DNA of 64,000 bases from Cepaea nemoralis (taxonomy: Eukaryota > Mollusca > Gastropoda > Stylommatophora > Helicidae), in NCBI GenBank assembly GCA_014155875.1, contig JACEFZ010028302.1, positions 101,001 to 165,000 of the forward strand, in the 5' to 3' direction. A program made the position numbers and the translations under genes. Positions 45,501 to 58,340 of this stretch are shown here, one piece after another; the stretch's first letter is position 1; each line of letters begins with the position of its first letter. The notes beneath the pieces were generated by a model that saw only the letters and a list, made by a program, of their open reading frames with translations, was not told the origin of the DNA and did not search any database.

Positions 45501-46863
45501 GGGAAATGTATACTTACTACATATAGTTGATTCATATAGTCTCTGGCCAGAAGTTTATCCAATTCCAGACAAGAGTGCTGATTCAGTTATAAATATGCTG
45601 TTACAAGAATTTATACCAAGGTTTGGGTGTCCACAAATAATACTTACAGACAATGGGAAAGAATTTGTAAATAGAAAGTTTGAAAAATTGGTAAAAGATT
45701 TGAATATAAAACACATTAGGACTTCATATTACAGACCAACTTCTAATGCTAAAAATGAGAGACAACATAGAACACTATACAATATTCTAGCGAAAAATGT
45801 AGAAGAACATGATATGGATTGGGATCTTTATTTGGGGATAGCATTAGAGGCGATACGTACACACGAAAATGAAGGAACAGGTTTCTCACCATTTTACTTA
45901 GTATATGGGAGAGAACCAATATTGCCAATTGATAATTTATTAAAGCCTAGGAGAAAATATCTGGGGGAAGATTTTCAGGAAACAAGGTTGCAAGAGATGC
46001 ACAAAGCACATGTACGTTTAAGAAATAATATAATTAAGGCTAGAGAAAGACAGAAGAAATACGCAAATAAAAATGCACACTTACAAGAGTTCAACATAGG
46101 TGATAGGGTGTATTACAAAAAACATAGAAAAAACTCTAAGTTTGATGCTCATTGGGTCCCGGGATATTATATTTTAGAAAAAAAGGGCCCAGTGTCATAT
46201 ACTATTAAGAATCAAATTTCAGGGCATGTTGCACGTTCACATGTAGAGCACTTAAGGCGGGATAATGAGGAAAGGGATGCAGAGAATGGTAATAATAATT
46301 ATGGTTCCGATGAAATATTGTCAGGTGGACAGATTGTCAGACAATCGGTATATCCTATACCTATAGAGAATGGGAAACAAGTGACAACAGCATCTACTAC
46401 AGCTGAACAAGAAGAAACATTACCAAAAACAGTCATGACAGAGGAAAATAACATGTATGACGATTATATTAGCGAAGAATCAGTCAAGGAAAAAATAGAA
46501 CCTCCATTTATGAATACAAGACAAGCAGTAAAAAGAAAGTTGGATAGACAGAAAGAAAAAGAAATTAAGAGGCAAAGGAAACTTAGAGTGAATTCTTCAA
46601 GTGGTGAAGATATGCCACTATTTGAAAATTTGTTGAGACGGCAAGACAGGAAAATTAGATTGGATTTAGAAAGGAAGAAATTAGCGGTTGCTAGTAATGG
46701 TTATACAGATGGGGAACAAGAGATGGATGAAAAGTCAGAAACTGATGAAGAAGCTGATATGAAAGATGTTAGCTCTCCTCGGGAGGATAGCGACATTGAT
46801 GTAGATATTGCACTTATCGAAAAAAATTTGAAGTTATTAAGAAAATGGAGAAGAGGTAGATAA
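42464..46863 (+). pseudogene. pol: gypsy pol: protease, RT, RNase H, integrase (two breaks)
   Basis: Protease active site LVDSGAQVSV (about 42690). RT with SPVVIVAKSDGSNRFCCDYR, LDARSGFW, FGLKNAPSHY and YIDDILIF (about 44077). RNase H with LYTDASDNAIGACL (about 44518). Integrase zinc domain (HDNNGHFGRDKL...CEKC, 45270-45390) and core Asp-Asp-Glu region (LDISGPHP, LTDNGKEF, NERQHRT). A GPVSYTI block and a Lys/Glu-rich C-terminal extension follow, with no chromodomain seen. Breaks: a one-base frame loss near 43905-43935 and a TAA at 44188-44190. The rest of the frame is open, so the element died recently or these are sequence errors. Confidence 0.93.
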
Positions 46864-48042
46864 ATAGCGTGGTGGAATATTCTGCAGATGGCAGATAGAA
46901 GAAGAAGTTAGACACGATATTTTTGTGTTTACAAAGAAGGTATTATTATTGGTATATGTTTTATGATCAGGTTGGTTTTTAAGTTATATATGTTTAATTT
47001 GATTAATGTGTGGGGATAAAAATGATGTCAAAGAATGAGGGGATTGATATGGTTTAGTCAATTGTTTGAACTTCAATTGCGCTTTATGAAATGAATAAGT
47101 TGACTTAGCTGCTTATGTTTACAAAACTTTGGTTTTATTGAGTTAACCTGAGTGTGTTTAAATGATTATTAGTTTGACGTTCAGTTAGAAGAAATATGAA
47201 GTCTTGTTTTTTTTGGAAACAGATGACTTAAAGTAGTTGAGTCGTTCGCAATGTAAATGATTGGGTTAAAAATAGGAGCTGGGTTGAACAGCGTTAAATG
47301 GGAGAATATGGGGGGAATGCCAGCTTGAGTTTTGGCATTTAAATAAATAGATATTGGAAGAAGAAGACTGTACTTAACAGTGTATATAATTTGGAGTTTT
47401 TTTTTTTTTGAAGGAATGGTAAACTTGAACTTGACGAGGTGAATAATACAAAAGCTGGTAGTTTTGGATTAACATATTTTTTTGATAATAACAATTATTA
47501 TTGACGGAAACTGAAGATAAATTTTGAAACTTTATTTTTATAAAGTTTTGAGAATGTATGGGAAGAGAAAGGTGATTACTTCTTACTTTTTCCTTACTTT
47601 TATTATTTTTAGGTGCGCACCTACCAAATCTAACTACCCACTCTAACTAATTTTTCTGTCTATCCTAGAATAGTGAGAATGTGAGAATGTGAATAAGGGA
47701 GAATTAAAGGATAAGGGGAATATCTTCAGTTTTGTCAATCATAATTTAGATGGTTAAATTTTAAAAGCGGTTCGCTTATGGAGAGTTTTGTAGCGAGTTT
47801 TCTGGAGAACTTTATGGAGAGTTTTGTAGCGAGTTTTCAGAAGAACTTTATAACGACTTTTGTAGAGAGTTTCGGTATTCTTGTCTCGGGTTAGCAATTG
47901 GTTATGATGAGATAGGAGAATGAGAATTGAGTTAAGAATTATATGGAATTGTTGTTATTGTATAGAGATGTAGAGTTAAGGGGTTAAGAGTTGGGGTTGA
48001 GATTTTTTCAAGGAAAAATTCTCCTTGAAGAAGGGGAGGTAT
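46864..48042 (+). other. gypsy 3' untranslated region
   Basis: Non-coding, AT-rich. 47779-47873 holds two to three 42-bp units of GAGAGTTTTGTAGCGAGTTT type. GAAGAAGGGGAGGTAT immediately before the 3' LTR is the polypurine tract. Duplicated in inverted orientation at 61540-62674. Confidence 0.8.
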
Positions 48043-48353
48043 TGTAACAGTAAAAGGGAGTAGCTTAGGAGTAAAGAGTTAAGGAATGCTGCGCATTCCT
48101 TGACTAGTGGGAAAACCATAGCTAGTGAACGTGTGTGCACGAATGAAGAAGTGTATCTAGGCTGGCACACACGTCACTTGGGGGCCAGCTAGCAAGAAGT
48201 AGGAACATGTAAACATCGGATTGAGCCTACCATCATTATGCTGTAGTTGAACGATTCGACTAATAAAGAATGTTATAAACAACGGAGTCTTGTGTGCTGT
48301 ACGATCATCACGTGCCTTCTAACCTGTGTGTAACACCTCTACACTGTAATACA
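48043..48353 (+). repeat. 3' LTR
   Basis: Same ends as the 5' LTR; AATAAA at 48262-48267. Closer to the inverted copy at 61226-61539 than to its own 5' LTR (shared GGCCAGCTAGCAAG, CTACCATCATTATG and CATCACGTGCC variants). Confidence 0.92.
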
Positions 48354-49010
48354 ACAACAACACACAAAAACAACACAACAAAACAGATATCATTAACGAA
48401 TCAGCAACAAAATCATTCAGCTCAACAAAACAACAGCAACCTCACAACAACAAGCTCTATTTAAAATGCTATGTTTTGTTTTCCCTGATTTCAAAGTACT
48501 CCACAGATCTCACATTCCCCTCCCGCCTACACCACACTCCACACAAACACACACATACACAACAACACATACACCCTCACACACACCTCACAACATACAT
48601 CTCACACATACACCCTCACACACACACACACCCTAACAATACAGCCACGGGCTTACCAACTGTCGTTTACGGTTTAAACCGTCCAGCAGTTAACAAATTC
48701 GCCTCAATTTTCTCGCGTCGCTAGACCAAACAAACTCCCCTAAAATCAATCTGTCATTCCGGCCAATCGCAAACTAGGATTAACCCGCCCATGTGATTCG
48801 ACCCCGGGTTCAAGTAATTGTCTTTCGAAGAGGAATTATCATCGTTTTTTGTGGGTTTTGTCTCATGGGAGCTGAACTGAATAAGGTTGTATTATCTTTT
48901 CTTGCATCTTGTCGGTCTATCCGTGTGTTTGTTCATTCAAATGTAAGGGTGAAATTAAGCAGTTTTTATTACCTTTTCATCATCTCTTTGTTTGAATAAC
49001 GAAGACACAA
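48354..49010 (+). other. Sequence between gypsy LTR and Penelope element
   Basis: CAA-rich flank (48354-48450), CACACA-rich array (48535-48645), then non-coding sequence with ATTCGACCCCGGGTTCAAGT (box B-like). Duplicated at 60575-61225 with a different array length. Confidence 0.6.
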
Positions 49011-49795
49011 ACAATAGATTGCACGATTTATTGCCTGGCATATTTCGCTGCATCTCGTCAGGTACATACTGCAGAAATCACACACATAAAGTGAAATAAC
49101 TAGATAAATCCTTCAATCTGAAATATACACATATTGGCACAGTAATGTCGATTGTCTACAACGGTAATTTTAAACTGACTAACATGTCTTTCTGCTTGCA
49201 CAAGGCCGGCTTACGCAGGTTGATCAATATGGCTTCAGCAAACCTTAACAACCGACTACTCTGTGTGTTGAACAACACACGGAAGGCACTGTCTCTTTCA
49301 ACCACATGACCACTCTCGAGCACGTGTCTCGCGACCGATGAAGCAGGACTGTTCCGGTGTATCGGCCTGCCTAGGCTACCATCTTCTGTGTGTAGTATCT
49401 TGTCCACCCAGTTCGGAATGTGTTCCAACACCCTGTTATGTAACTGTCGCTCTGTTCTACCTATGTAGATGGCCTCGCACCTGCATGTAAATTGGTAAAT
49501 ACAATTCGATTTGGTGTACAAAGCTACAGGTTCTTTAACTGCTGGGTTGGGATCGGTGTGGTTTTGTACCTGATAACCGGAGTTGCAGCACAGAATGTTC
49601 GTCCCGACTGCTGTGATGAGCCGGTCCTGCAAACGTTGGATTACGTCATCTCCTCGGAAGGTTAACTGGATGAAAACCTTGAGTTTAGGGACTGTAGTTT
49701 CTTCTGGTTTAGGTTTGGGCTGTTGGCAGTGGCGCTTTATAAATCCTGTGGAGTACCCATTCAGGTTTAAGGCATTCTTCAGAGTTTCAAATAAA
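49011..49795 (-). pseudogene. Penelope-like element copy 1: GIY-YIG endonuclease region
   Basis: The minus strand encodes FETLKNALNLNGYSTGFIKR, FIQLTFRGDDVIQRLQDRL, then the GIY-YIG domain: CIYQFTCRCEAIYIGRTERQ, LHNRVLEHIPNWV, SSVARHVLESGH, RVLFNTQSSRLLRFAEAILI. A two-base shift near 49595 differs from copy 2 (GTNILCC versus GRTFCAA). The RT domain is missing: the element is cut at 49793 and joined to SINE sequence. The hammerhead-like motif is at about 49023-49071. Confidence 0.9.
49023..49071 (-). ncRNA. Hammerhead-like motif (candidate)
   Basis: Identical in reverse complement to 60512-60560. See that entry. Confidence 0.35.
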
Positions 49796-49824
49796 ATCCG
49801 GGTATAGCTAGATTTTGTGGCGAA

Positions 49825-49992
49825 GACATTACGAATGCAATTCGTAATCCCGCATACTGCGTTCGAAGCACAGCTGCCGGCGATTTGGAAGCAGACAGCC
49901 TTGCGTTGGTTTCGCATACAATGGTATGAGTGTCGGTCGTTTAGAAAGAAATGGTAAACTACTGAACGTGAACTTGCCCAGAATTCACAAGT
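49825..49992 (+). mobile_element. SINE-1, 5' part
   Basis: GCAATTCGTAATCCCGCATA, TGCGTTCGAAGCACAGCTGC (box B-like) and core GGTAAACTACTGAACGTGAA. Interrupted by a reversed SINE-1; its 3' part may be 50235-50320. Confidence 0.75.
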
Positions 49993-50230
49993 TAAGTTAG
50001 TTGGATATCTGTACAGGACGTCGCAGTCAACCCCAGCATATTTTGGCTGTTTGTGATTGTTAGCAAGTTTATGTTCAGTATTTTGCCATTGCTTTCTGAA
50101 CGACGGACACGCATTCGATTTTATGAAAACCAACGCAAGTCGGTAAGTGGTCTAATCTCCCGCAGCTGTGTTTCGAACGGGATATGTGGGATTACGAAAT
50201 ACGCCTGTAACTCCTTCGCCACAGAGCGGG
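49993..50230 (-). mobile_element. SINE-1, inverted and nested in the previous copy
   Basis: Reverse complement: tail CAGGACGTCGCAGTCAACCC, core TTTTGCCATTGCTTTCTGAA, head CAGCTGTGTTTCGAACGGG. Confidence 0.75.
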
Positions 50231-50234
50231 CGAG

Positions 50235-50325
50235 AGGTAGCAAATAAAAACTCTCAAACAGCCACAAAATGCTGAGGTTGACTATGACGTCCTGTAAAGG
50301 ACGTGGAGTAAACTAACCCTTGTAT
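50235..50325 (+). mobile_element. SINE-1 3' end
   Basis: ATGCTGAGGTTGACTATGAC and GTCCTGTAAAGGACGTGG: the SINE-1 tail in plus orientation. Confidence 0.55.
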
Positions 50326-50424
50326 ACAGCACATGACCTGACAGGTCTCGGCCACTGAAAGCCAAACACGGTAGGCCGAGCACGCTACCACCCTGGCAGA
50401 ATTGGGAAAGTTCCTTCTAATAGA

Positions 50425-50640
50425 TAGAGGAGCGGCTGGCCGAGTGGCAAGAATGCCGCGTTCTCCTTCAGGAGACCCGGGTTCGAATCCTTAGTAAGGT
50501 GTGCATGTTTATCTATCGGGGGCAAAAAGAAAACCCTGACCTGCACAGTTCGTAGCGACTGCACTAGCCAGGCCGCCCTAATTCCTCGGTCTCAAGACTT
50601 ACACCGCAAGGTACTATAGGCAGCAGTTTTTGTTTGACAG
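50425..50640 (+). mobile_element. SINE with a Ser/Leu-tRNA-like head
   Basis: GGCTGGCCGAGTGGCAAGAA (box A TGGCCGAGTGG) and CCCGGGTTCGAATCC (box B), 45 bases apart. The body continues beyond tRNA length with no acceptor-stem pairing, so this is a SINE rather than a tRNA gene. Confidence 0.7.
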
Positions 50641-50654
50641 ATGACAGTGACTTA

Positions 50655-50880
50655 TGATAGATGTCCTGGTGACAGAATGGGTAAGAGCGCTTGCTCTTTA
50701 ACTTCCGGTGATCTGATGGCGAGGTAGGCGGTTTAACCCCTAAACCGGCATTAAGTAGGAATTAAACGTTGACTTCTCTTTCAGAAATCCGTAACAAACT
50801 ATTGAACGTAAATTTGCCAAGAACATCAACCGGGGTTGATCACAAAGTCCTGCAAAGACATACAAACTAAAACTAGTCCC
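50655..50880 (+). mobile_element. SINE-2 copy with the SINE-1 type core
   Basis: tRNA-like head ATGGGTAAGAGCGCTTGCTC and GGCGGTTTAACCCC. Body GTTGACTTCTCTTTCAGAAA, AACAAACTATTGAACGTAAA, then GTCCTGCAAAGACATAC. Confidence 0.65.
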
Positions 50881-51040
50881 AAGCTGTGAACATGTTGGTT
50901 TAGTAATCTACACCTCTGTGGCTTAAAAGTAGCGAACGAAACTTCACAATCCCGACGTACCTAGCTAGATGTCAGCTGCAGCTAATGTGAGGGCAGATCG
51001 TTATGGGTTGTTTTTCACAATGGTGTGAGCATCGGTGTGA
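50881..51040. other. Unassigned sequence, possibly SINE-derived
   Basis: ACCTCTGTGGCTTAAAAGTA resembles the SINE-1 head at 31497, but the match is short. Confidence 0.3.
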
Positions 51041-51044
51041 GCAT

Positions 51045-51310
51045 ATCATATAGTCTGAATTGGGCTCCGTAGGTTGTGGGTTCGATTCCGGGCCGCGAGC
51101 TTCGGTTCACGAGTAAATTTTTGTGTGTTTCTGAACCAGCAACCCGAGCGCAGATAATTAGGTGAAAGGGGTTAGTCGGTGGCGTGTTGTGTTGATGAGA
51201 GGTGTCTCTGAGAGGCTCCGTGAACTTTTATGTCAACACGGGTTTTGTACTAAGTGGTGGAGTGGCTTCAGATTACACTGCCCTCTTCTGTCGTGTGAGA
51301 TGGTTTCTTC
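51045..51310 (+). mobile_element. SINE-5 with tRNA-like head
   Basis: GGTTGTGGGTTCGATTCCGG (box B) and TTCGGTTCACGAGTAAATTT are shared with the minus strand at 58600-58800. Confidence 0.5.
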
Positions 51311-51324
51311 ACGGTCAGAACTGG

Positions 51325-51432
51325 GGATCATCATCATCATTTGTCCTGCCGACTATCGTAAGCGTTCATGTCTCTCCACAGATCTCTGTCTTTGGTGTTC
51401 TGGATCAACTCTGGATAATTTGATTTATTTAT
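51325..51432 (-). mobile_element. LINE F 3' end
   Basis: The minus strand reads TCCAGAGTTGATCCAGAACA and GTGGAGAGACATGAACGC, then ends in ATGATGATGATGATC, matching 28946-29060. Confidence 0.65.
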
Positions 51433-51439
51433 TAATTGA

Positions 51440-51474
51440 TCCATTTATTGATCTATTGATAAATTGATCTGTTA

Positions 51475-51511
<37 letters not shown>

Positions 51512-51515
51512 GTGT
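51440..51515. repeat. (TTGA)n microsatellite
   Basis: TTGATTTATT-type start, then a perfect TGAT run. Confidence 0.9.
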
Positions 51516-51840
51516 ACGGAAACCAGTTAAAGGAATACAACGCAACGACTTCCTCAGCGTGAGGATGGGAAAACAATGTAGCAACACCATCTCAAGGCAC
51601 TTGCCTCTTCTGCCTCCCATCCCCCATTGGGACATCAACCAGTTCATGCTAAGCCGGGCTTAGATCTCTCCCTCCGATCCCCAGATAACGGGAAAAAGTG
51701 TGCCGGAGACCAATGTAGACACAAAGAGCATACAAAGCCGTAAGAAAGATTTCGTAGACGTGGACATGTAATTGAGAAGCAGTGGAGTAAGGATATTTGG
51801 AAGACTTCTCCAACCTCAACGAGTGATTGAGAAGATGAAT
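51516..51840. other. Unassigned sequence
   Basis: Directly after the TTGA run. On the minus strand it might be a LINE E-like 3' region, but the match is too weak to call. Confidence 0.3.
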
Positions 51841-51844
51841 ATAT

Positions 51845-52110
51845 AGAGACTATTATAGATCAGCATAGTCGAATGTATAAGAGCGTTCGTTCTTAAACAT
51901 CTGGTGTGCTGATGCCGAGGTAGCGGGTTCAATCCCTACACCGGACAGTTGGACTAAAATGTAGAGCTGAGGGCGTGAATTATAAGTACCTCTGAAATCG
52001 GAGTGGGATCGCCTGATGGTGAGTGTCAACAACTGTCTGGGGTTAAATCCCAGATGGGCAACCACTCAGCCAAATTCGTTTTCTCCAACTGGGGTTTAGT
52101 TCTGGGTGCA
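51845..52110 (+). mobile_element. SINE-2 copy with tRNA-like head
   Basis: ATGTATAAGAGCGTTCGTTC head, GTAGCGGGTTCAATCCC (box B), CTACACCGGACAGTTGGACT, AATTATAAGTACCTCTG. Confidence 0.7.
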
Positions 52111-52868
52111 GTTTGAGATCCCTTACCTCTGTCAGATGGGACTAATTACCACCCCAGATCCCAGAGAGAAAACCTGGAACTAGTGTCTTTTATGCTGATT
52201 TAAGACACCGTCCCTGATACTCAAGAAAACAGCCAAGAAGTGGCTCGTTGAAGATAGAATATATCTATATAGATTTGGCTGTACTTGGTATCACCAGAAG
52301 TGAGAAAGGAGGAGTTAAGTTATGCAACGTAATCTGGTTACTTATGATTGCATATGCAAGGTACCTCCCTGACATAAATTCCCCCTTCTGGACAATGTGT
52401 TCGAACCCCCACTAAATGATATAATGTGTGTACTTGATTACGCTACACAAACATTTATAAACATTTAGAATTATACGGACAAATTGAGTTTTAAAATACA
52501 AAAACTGTTTTTATTATTTCTAGTCATGATGATCATATGATGATGATGATGATGATGATTGTAATATGGTATACGTAACTTAAGAGGTCACATAGGTCAT
52601 GCGTCCCCCCCCCCCTAGTGAGACGCAGTTCACTGTCAGACTGAAGGAGTCCAATTGGTTCCTTCACTTGGCTAAGTCATTCCCCGATATGAGTTGACTG
52701 TCCATTGCTCCTAAGAGATCTGGAATGAAACGAACGGAGATGGGTAGTATCTACGTCTACACATCTTAAACACATATGTCTGTACATTCATATAAACATA
52801 CATTCTAGTCATAATATATGATGGTATGATGATATATGATGGCAAGTTACATAAACATATATCAGTTC
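52111..52868. other. Unassigned sequence with (GAT)n
   Basis: (GAT)n at 52533-52560 and a C run at 52606-52614. No gene seen. Confidence 0.4.
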
Positions 52869-54630
<1,762 letters not shown>

Positions 54631-54634
54631 CACA

Positions 54635-54712
54635 GTGAGGAACACTGGTAATAGGGGAAGCTAATCCACACGCAAACAGCAGTTCAGAGATCTAGAAGTA
54701 GCAGCATGTGTA
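54635..54712 (+). mobile_element. SINE-2 3' fragment
   Basis: GGAACACTGGTAATAGGGGA and CTAATCCACACGCAAACAGC match 31014-31060. Confidence 0.55.
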
Positions 54713-54767
54713 TGGGTATGTAATATGTGTATTTGAGTTCAACGCGAGCGAGCGAACGCACAATCAT

Positions 54768-54772
54768 AATAC

Positions 54773-54834
<62 letters not shown>

Positions 54835-54836
54835 GT
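54768..54836. repeat. (AAT)n microsatellite
   Basis: About 22 AAT units. Confidence 0.97.
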
Positions 54837-54894
54837 AATAATTAAAGGCAACCAAAAGAAATTTCGCAGAAGTGAAGTTGAGAAGCCAAGCAAC

Positions 54895-55520
54895 AGGCCG
54901 ATCTAATGATTTCGCTCAGACGTCAACGTGCAATATAAAAAAAAAGCATAAGGACGGTCTAAAGTTTTAGCTCAACAGTCATCATGTAATTGAGGAGAAT
55001 ATCATTAAGATGGTCTAAAGATTGGCATGATTGGCAAACAATTTCCGGTCAAGTATGGCGGTTGGTTGTGTTTATGTTCGTGCCTAAGTACGATTATTTT
55101 CGCCTAAGGAATGGATATTTTCATTCATCTGACAGTAAATACTTTTCCTAGATAGTCGTCTAGGAGGCCAACTTTTTTGTAATCTAAGAAGTCACTTCTT
55201 TTCCCTGAAGTCAACATGAAATTGAGATGACGAACATCTAGACCTTTTGAAGATTTCGTTGAAATCAAAATGCAATAGAGATGACGAATATCTAGACCTT
55301 TTGAAGATTTCGCTGAAGTCAACATGCAATAGAGATGACGAGCATCTAGACGTTTTGAAGATTTCGCTCGTGTCAGCGTGCAACAAAGATGACGAACATC
55401 TAAACGTTTTGAAGATTTCGCCGAAGTCAACAGGCAATAGAGATGATTAACATTGAGACTTTTTGAAGATTTCGCTGAAGAAGTCAACATACGATAGAGA
55501 TGGCGAGCATCTAGACGTTC
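54895..55520 (+). repeat. 60-bp minisatellite
   Basis: Five clear units (55195-55500) of GATGACGAACATCTAGACCT, TTTGAAGATTTCGCTGAAGT, CAACATGCAATAGA. More diverged units extend left to about 54895. The 60-base period keeps frame, producing 20-residue repeat artefacts on the minus strand. Confidence 0.9.
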
Positions 55521-55779
55521 TCAGGATGTCACTGGTATTACAGGAAGGGGGAGAATATTACAGGAAGAAGGGGATATTACAGGTAGAGAGAGACTTTTTT
55601 CGAACCAACAGGATAATATAGGAAGTTAAGGTAGATGATTACAATGAACTGGTGTCGGAGTATAATTAGAGATAGAAGGTCAAAAGAAGAGGGGACTGCT
55701 CATTGCAATAGGGAGAATATAACATGAAAGGAAAGAAGTTTCAGAAGGAGGGAATATATTACAAAAAGCAAAAGAAAGA
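55521..55779. repeat. GA-rich low-complexity sequence
   Basis: GGAAGAAGGGGATATTACAG-type purine-rich repeats. The same character resumes after the piggyBac element at 58376, so the element interrupted this tract. Confidence 0.6.
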
Positions 55780-56454
55780 TTAACTCTTTCGCTACCGTGC
55801 TCCCATCTGTGGACAGAATGGATTTGCTGTAATGGCAGTCCGCCCTTTTCGTCCCACAAAATGATCAGTGGTTTATTTCACATATTTCTGCTCCGTTTCG
55901 GAATTTTAAGTTACAGTAAACTAAAAAGTAGTACAGCCGAAAGATCTCTACGCCATCTTGGAGCGGTCAATCGTTTTCTAATTTTGGATTCTTGTGAATT
56001 TTCAGTTTTAAGGTAGTGTTAATTTGTTTGTTTTGGTTTTTCACAATGGAAACGCCCACCAGTTTGCGTCCACGTAGTATGACTTGAGATCAAGCTAGAT
56101 TATTGTTTATAATAATATGTGAATGTGAATATTTAGAAAGTAGTTTTAGTTGTGTCTAAAGTTTTAGCACGTGGTGATAAAGAAAAACCAGTGAATGTTC
56201 GTCAACAGCTGAGTGTTTGACAACGAAGCACGAATGGCTGAAGTTTACGTCTGTCATTATTGCTATGGGACTTGATCCAAGACCATGTATCAAAGACTAC
56301 CGGTGTACAAGTGCACATTTATATACTCCTTGGTATGTGGCACTGCCACTACGTTTCCCAGTAATCAATTAGAAAATTAATATATATTTATCACACCATG
56401 TTTCATGTATGTCAACCTGAGGGTACCCAAAAAAAAAAAAATTTATCCTCTTGT

Positions 56455-57085
56455 TGACTCTGAAGAATATCCAGGAAGCATTTTACCCATTTGAAAATGT
56501 GTCCATTGATGATATGATTATTTGGTGGAAGGGCTAAACAAAGCTAAAAAAAAACCATGCATTGTTGTCTCTACCAAGTCTGTAGTTAGAACTGTTGAGA
56601 GCGGATTGCGAAAACCGCAAAGCAAGCTGAAGATGGTCTCCATGAAAATAACACGGCCATGAATATTATAATATCCATGATAGGAAAACCATTACGTGGT
56701 GGAAGAATATCTACTACTAGATCTTTGAAATTGCACAGATCAATGCTCACATCCTACATTCCATATGGCAAACAGAGAAAGGAGGAAAAAAATTGTTATA
56801 GAAGGATTTCAAGTAAAGGAAAGTGCTCATCGCGAAGTAGCTCAGAGTATTCCTGAAAGTTTGACACTCTGCCTGCCGAAGAATTTCAGTCTGTTGCAGG
56901 AAATTATGCCGAAAGATTTACATGAGCCAAGCATTTAATAGAATTTGTCGGTGTCAATAGAGACTGTGTTTTTTGCAGCACTCGAACTAAACGACACATA
57001 TCATCTTTTGTTTGCTCCGGCTGCACTAATAGACCAGACTTGTGCGCCAAAGTTTGCGTTGCAGCCTATCACAAATAGACTGCCA
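56455..57085 (+). pseudogene. piggyBac transposase remnants
   Basis: Fragments in several frames: FENVSIDDMIIWWKG (catalytic Asp region, matching the family S-x-DE-M pattern), KNHALLS, GRISTTRSLK, and the C-terminal cysteine-rich domain (FVGVNRDCVFCSTRTKRH, then CSGCTNRPDLCAKVC, AAYH). Most of the N-terminal and central catalytic domain is unrecognisable. Many frame breaks; non-functional. Confidence 0.85.
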
Positions 57086-57154
57086 CATATAGTAAATAAA
57101 AACAAACAGACATGACAATTAAATGTAAATCTGCCAAGTGTTTTCCTAATTTGT

Positions 57155-58340
57155 GTCTGAAAAAAAAAAAATACATGATTCAGAATCTGCGGCGAAACTT
57201 CTTTTCGGATGGTTGATTGGAAGCAATGGTGTTTATAGTTTAGAATAGTGTTGTTTGTTCAGTAAATTCAATTGGATTAGCAGTGATCAGGATATTGGAT
57301 AACAACGCCCCCTCGGTAAGTACAATGTTTACATTATTTTTACCTCTTTTTAACAAATTATTTTAGAAGTTATATTATTATTTGTATTTTATTTACAACA
57401 TACAGAAAAAATTCTCCTACCAACATATTCCTTGTGCTATCTCCTTTATTTTGATATATAATACAACATTTCTGCTACAATTTTAACCATTTTCATAACA
57501 TTATTGCGACATACACCAATTTCCAGATTTCGGCCATTAGTTTTTTTCATTTGTGTGAAAAAGACATGGTTCAGAATATGCACCAAAACTTCCTTTTGGG
57601 TGATTTAAATGAGCAATACTGTTTATATTCTTGAAGACAAGTGGTGTTTGTTTGATTATTCAGTAAATTAAACATGATTAGCAGTATAGGAGTGTAGAAA
57701 ACACATTCTAAGTGCAATGTTTACATTATTTTTACCTACTTTTGTCCAATTATTTTACAAATTATATTATTATTTTTATTTTATTTACAACCTAAAGCAA
57801 AAATTCTCCTACCAACATATTCCTTGTGCAATCCCCTTTATTTTGATATATAATACAACATTTCTGCTACAATTGTAACCATTTTCATAACTTTACTGTG
57901 ACAGACCCCACCTTCAAGATTTCAGCCATTATTTTTTGTCATTATTTGTGAAAAATACATGGTTCAGAATATGCACCAAAACTTCTTTTTGGGTTACTTT
58001 AATGCGCAATACTGTTTATATTCTTGAAGACAAGTGGTGTTTGTTTGATTATTCAGTAAATTAAACATGATTAGCAGTATAGGAGTGTAGAAAACACCTT
58101 ATATGTGCAGTTTTTTAAATAATTTTTACCTCTTTAATTTCATTTGTTATTATTAAACCTCTCATTATTGTCATAATATTTGTAACCTATCAATTAATTA
58201 TTAACACTGTCATGTTCCTTGTGCAATCCTCTTTAATTTGATATGTAATACAATAGGTCTTCTACCACCTTAACCATTTTAAAAGCATTATTGTAACACA
58301 CCCCTAGTTCCAATTTTCTGCCATAAATGTCTGTTTGGTC
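57155..58340 (+). repeat. Three tandem units of about 395 bp inside piggyBac
   Basis: Units start ACATGGTTCAGAATATGCAC (57170, 57565, 57957), contain AATTCTCCTACCAACATATT (57410, 57801) and TTTGATATATAATACAACAT. The third unit is more diverged. Confidence 0.88.

Larger units (their letters stand above)
39925..48353 (+). mobile_element. Ty3/gypsy LTR retrotransposon
   Basis: About 8.4 kb: 5' LTR 39925-40231, leader to 41492, gag 41493-42503, pol 42464-46863 (broken), 1.18-kb 3' region, 3' LTR 48043-48353. Domain order protease, RT, RNase H, integrase defines Ty3/gypsy; no env ORF. The five bases before (ACTAT) and after (ACAAC) do not match, so no target duplication. LTRs differ by roughly a dozen changes by eye. 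Both flanks are CAA-rich simple sequence. Confidence 0.95.
46302..49793 (+). repeat. Large inverted duplication, arm A
   Basis: Matches 59786-63233 in reverse complement with few differences. It spans the gypsy C-terminal coding end, 3' region, 3' LTR, an 800-base intervening sequence with a CA-rich array, and the Penelope 3' end. The boundaries fall inside gypsy coding sequence (at GSDEILSGG) and inside Penelope coding sequence (at FETLKNALN). Confidence 0.93.

Noticed and set aside
48793..48999. 68-codon ORF conserved in both arms (other copy 60581-60787)
   Set aside because: Identity is explained by the recent inverted duplication; no start context, domain or independent conservation.
50425..50500. 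Functional tRNA gene
   Set aside because: Box A and B are present, but there is no acceptor-stem pairing and the sequence continues as a SINE body.
51050..51085. tRNA gene around GGGTTCGATTCC
   Set aside because: Only a box B-like element with no cloverleaf; shared with 58740 as a dispersed repeat.
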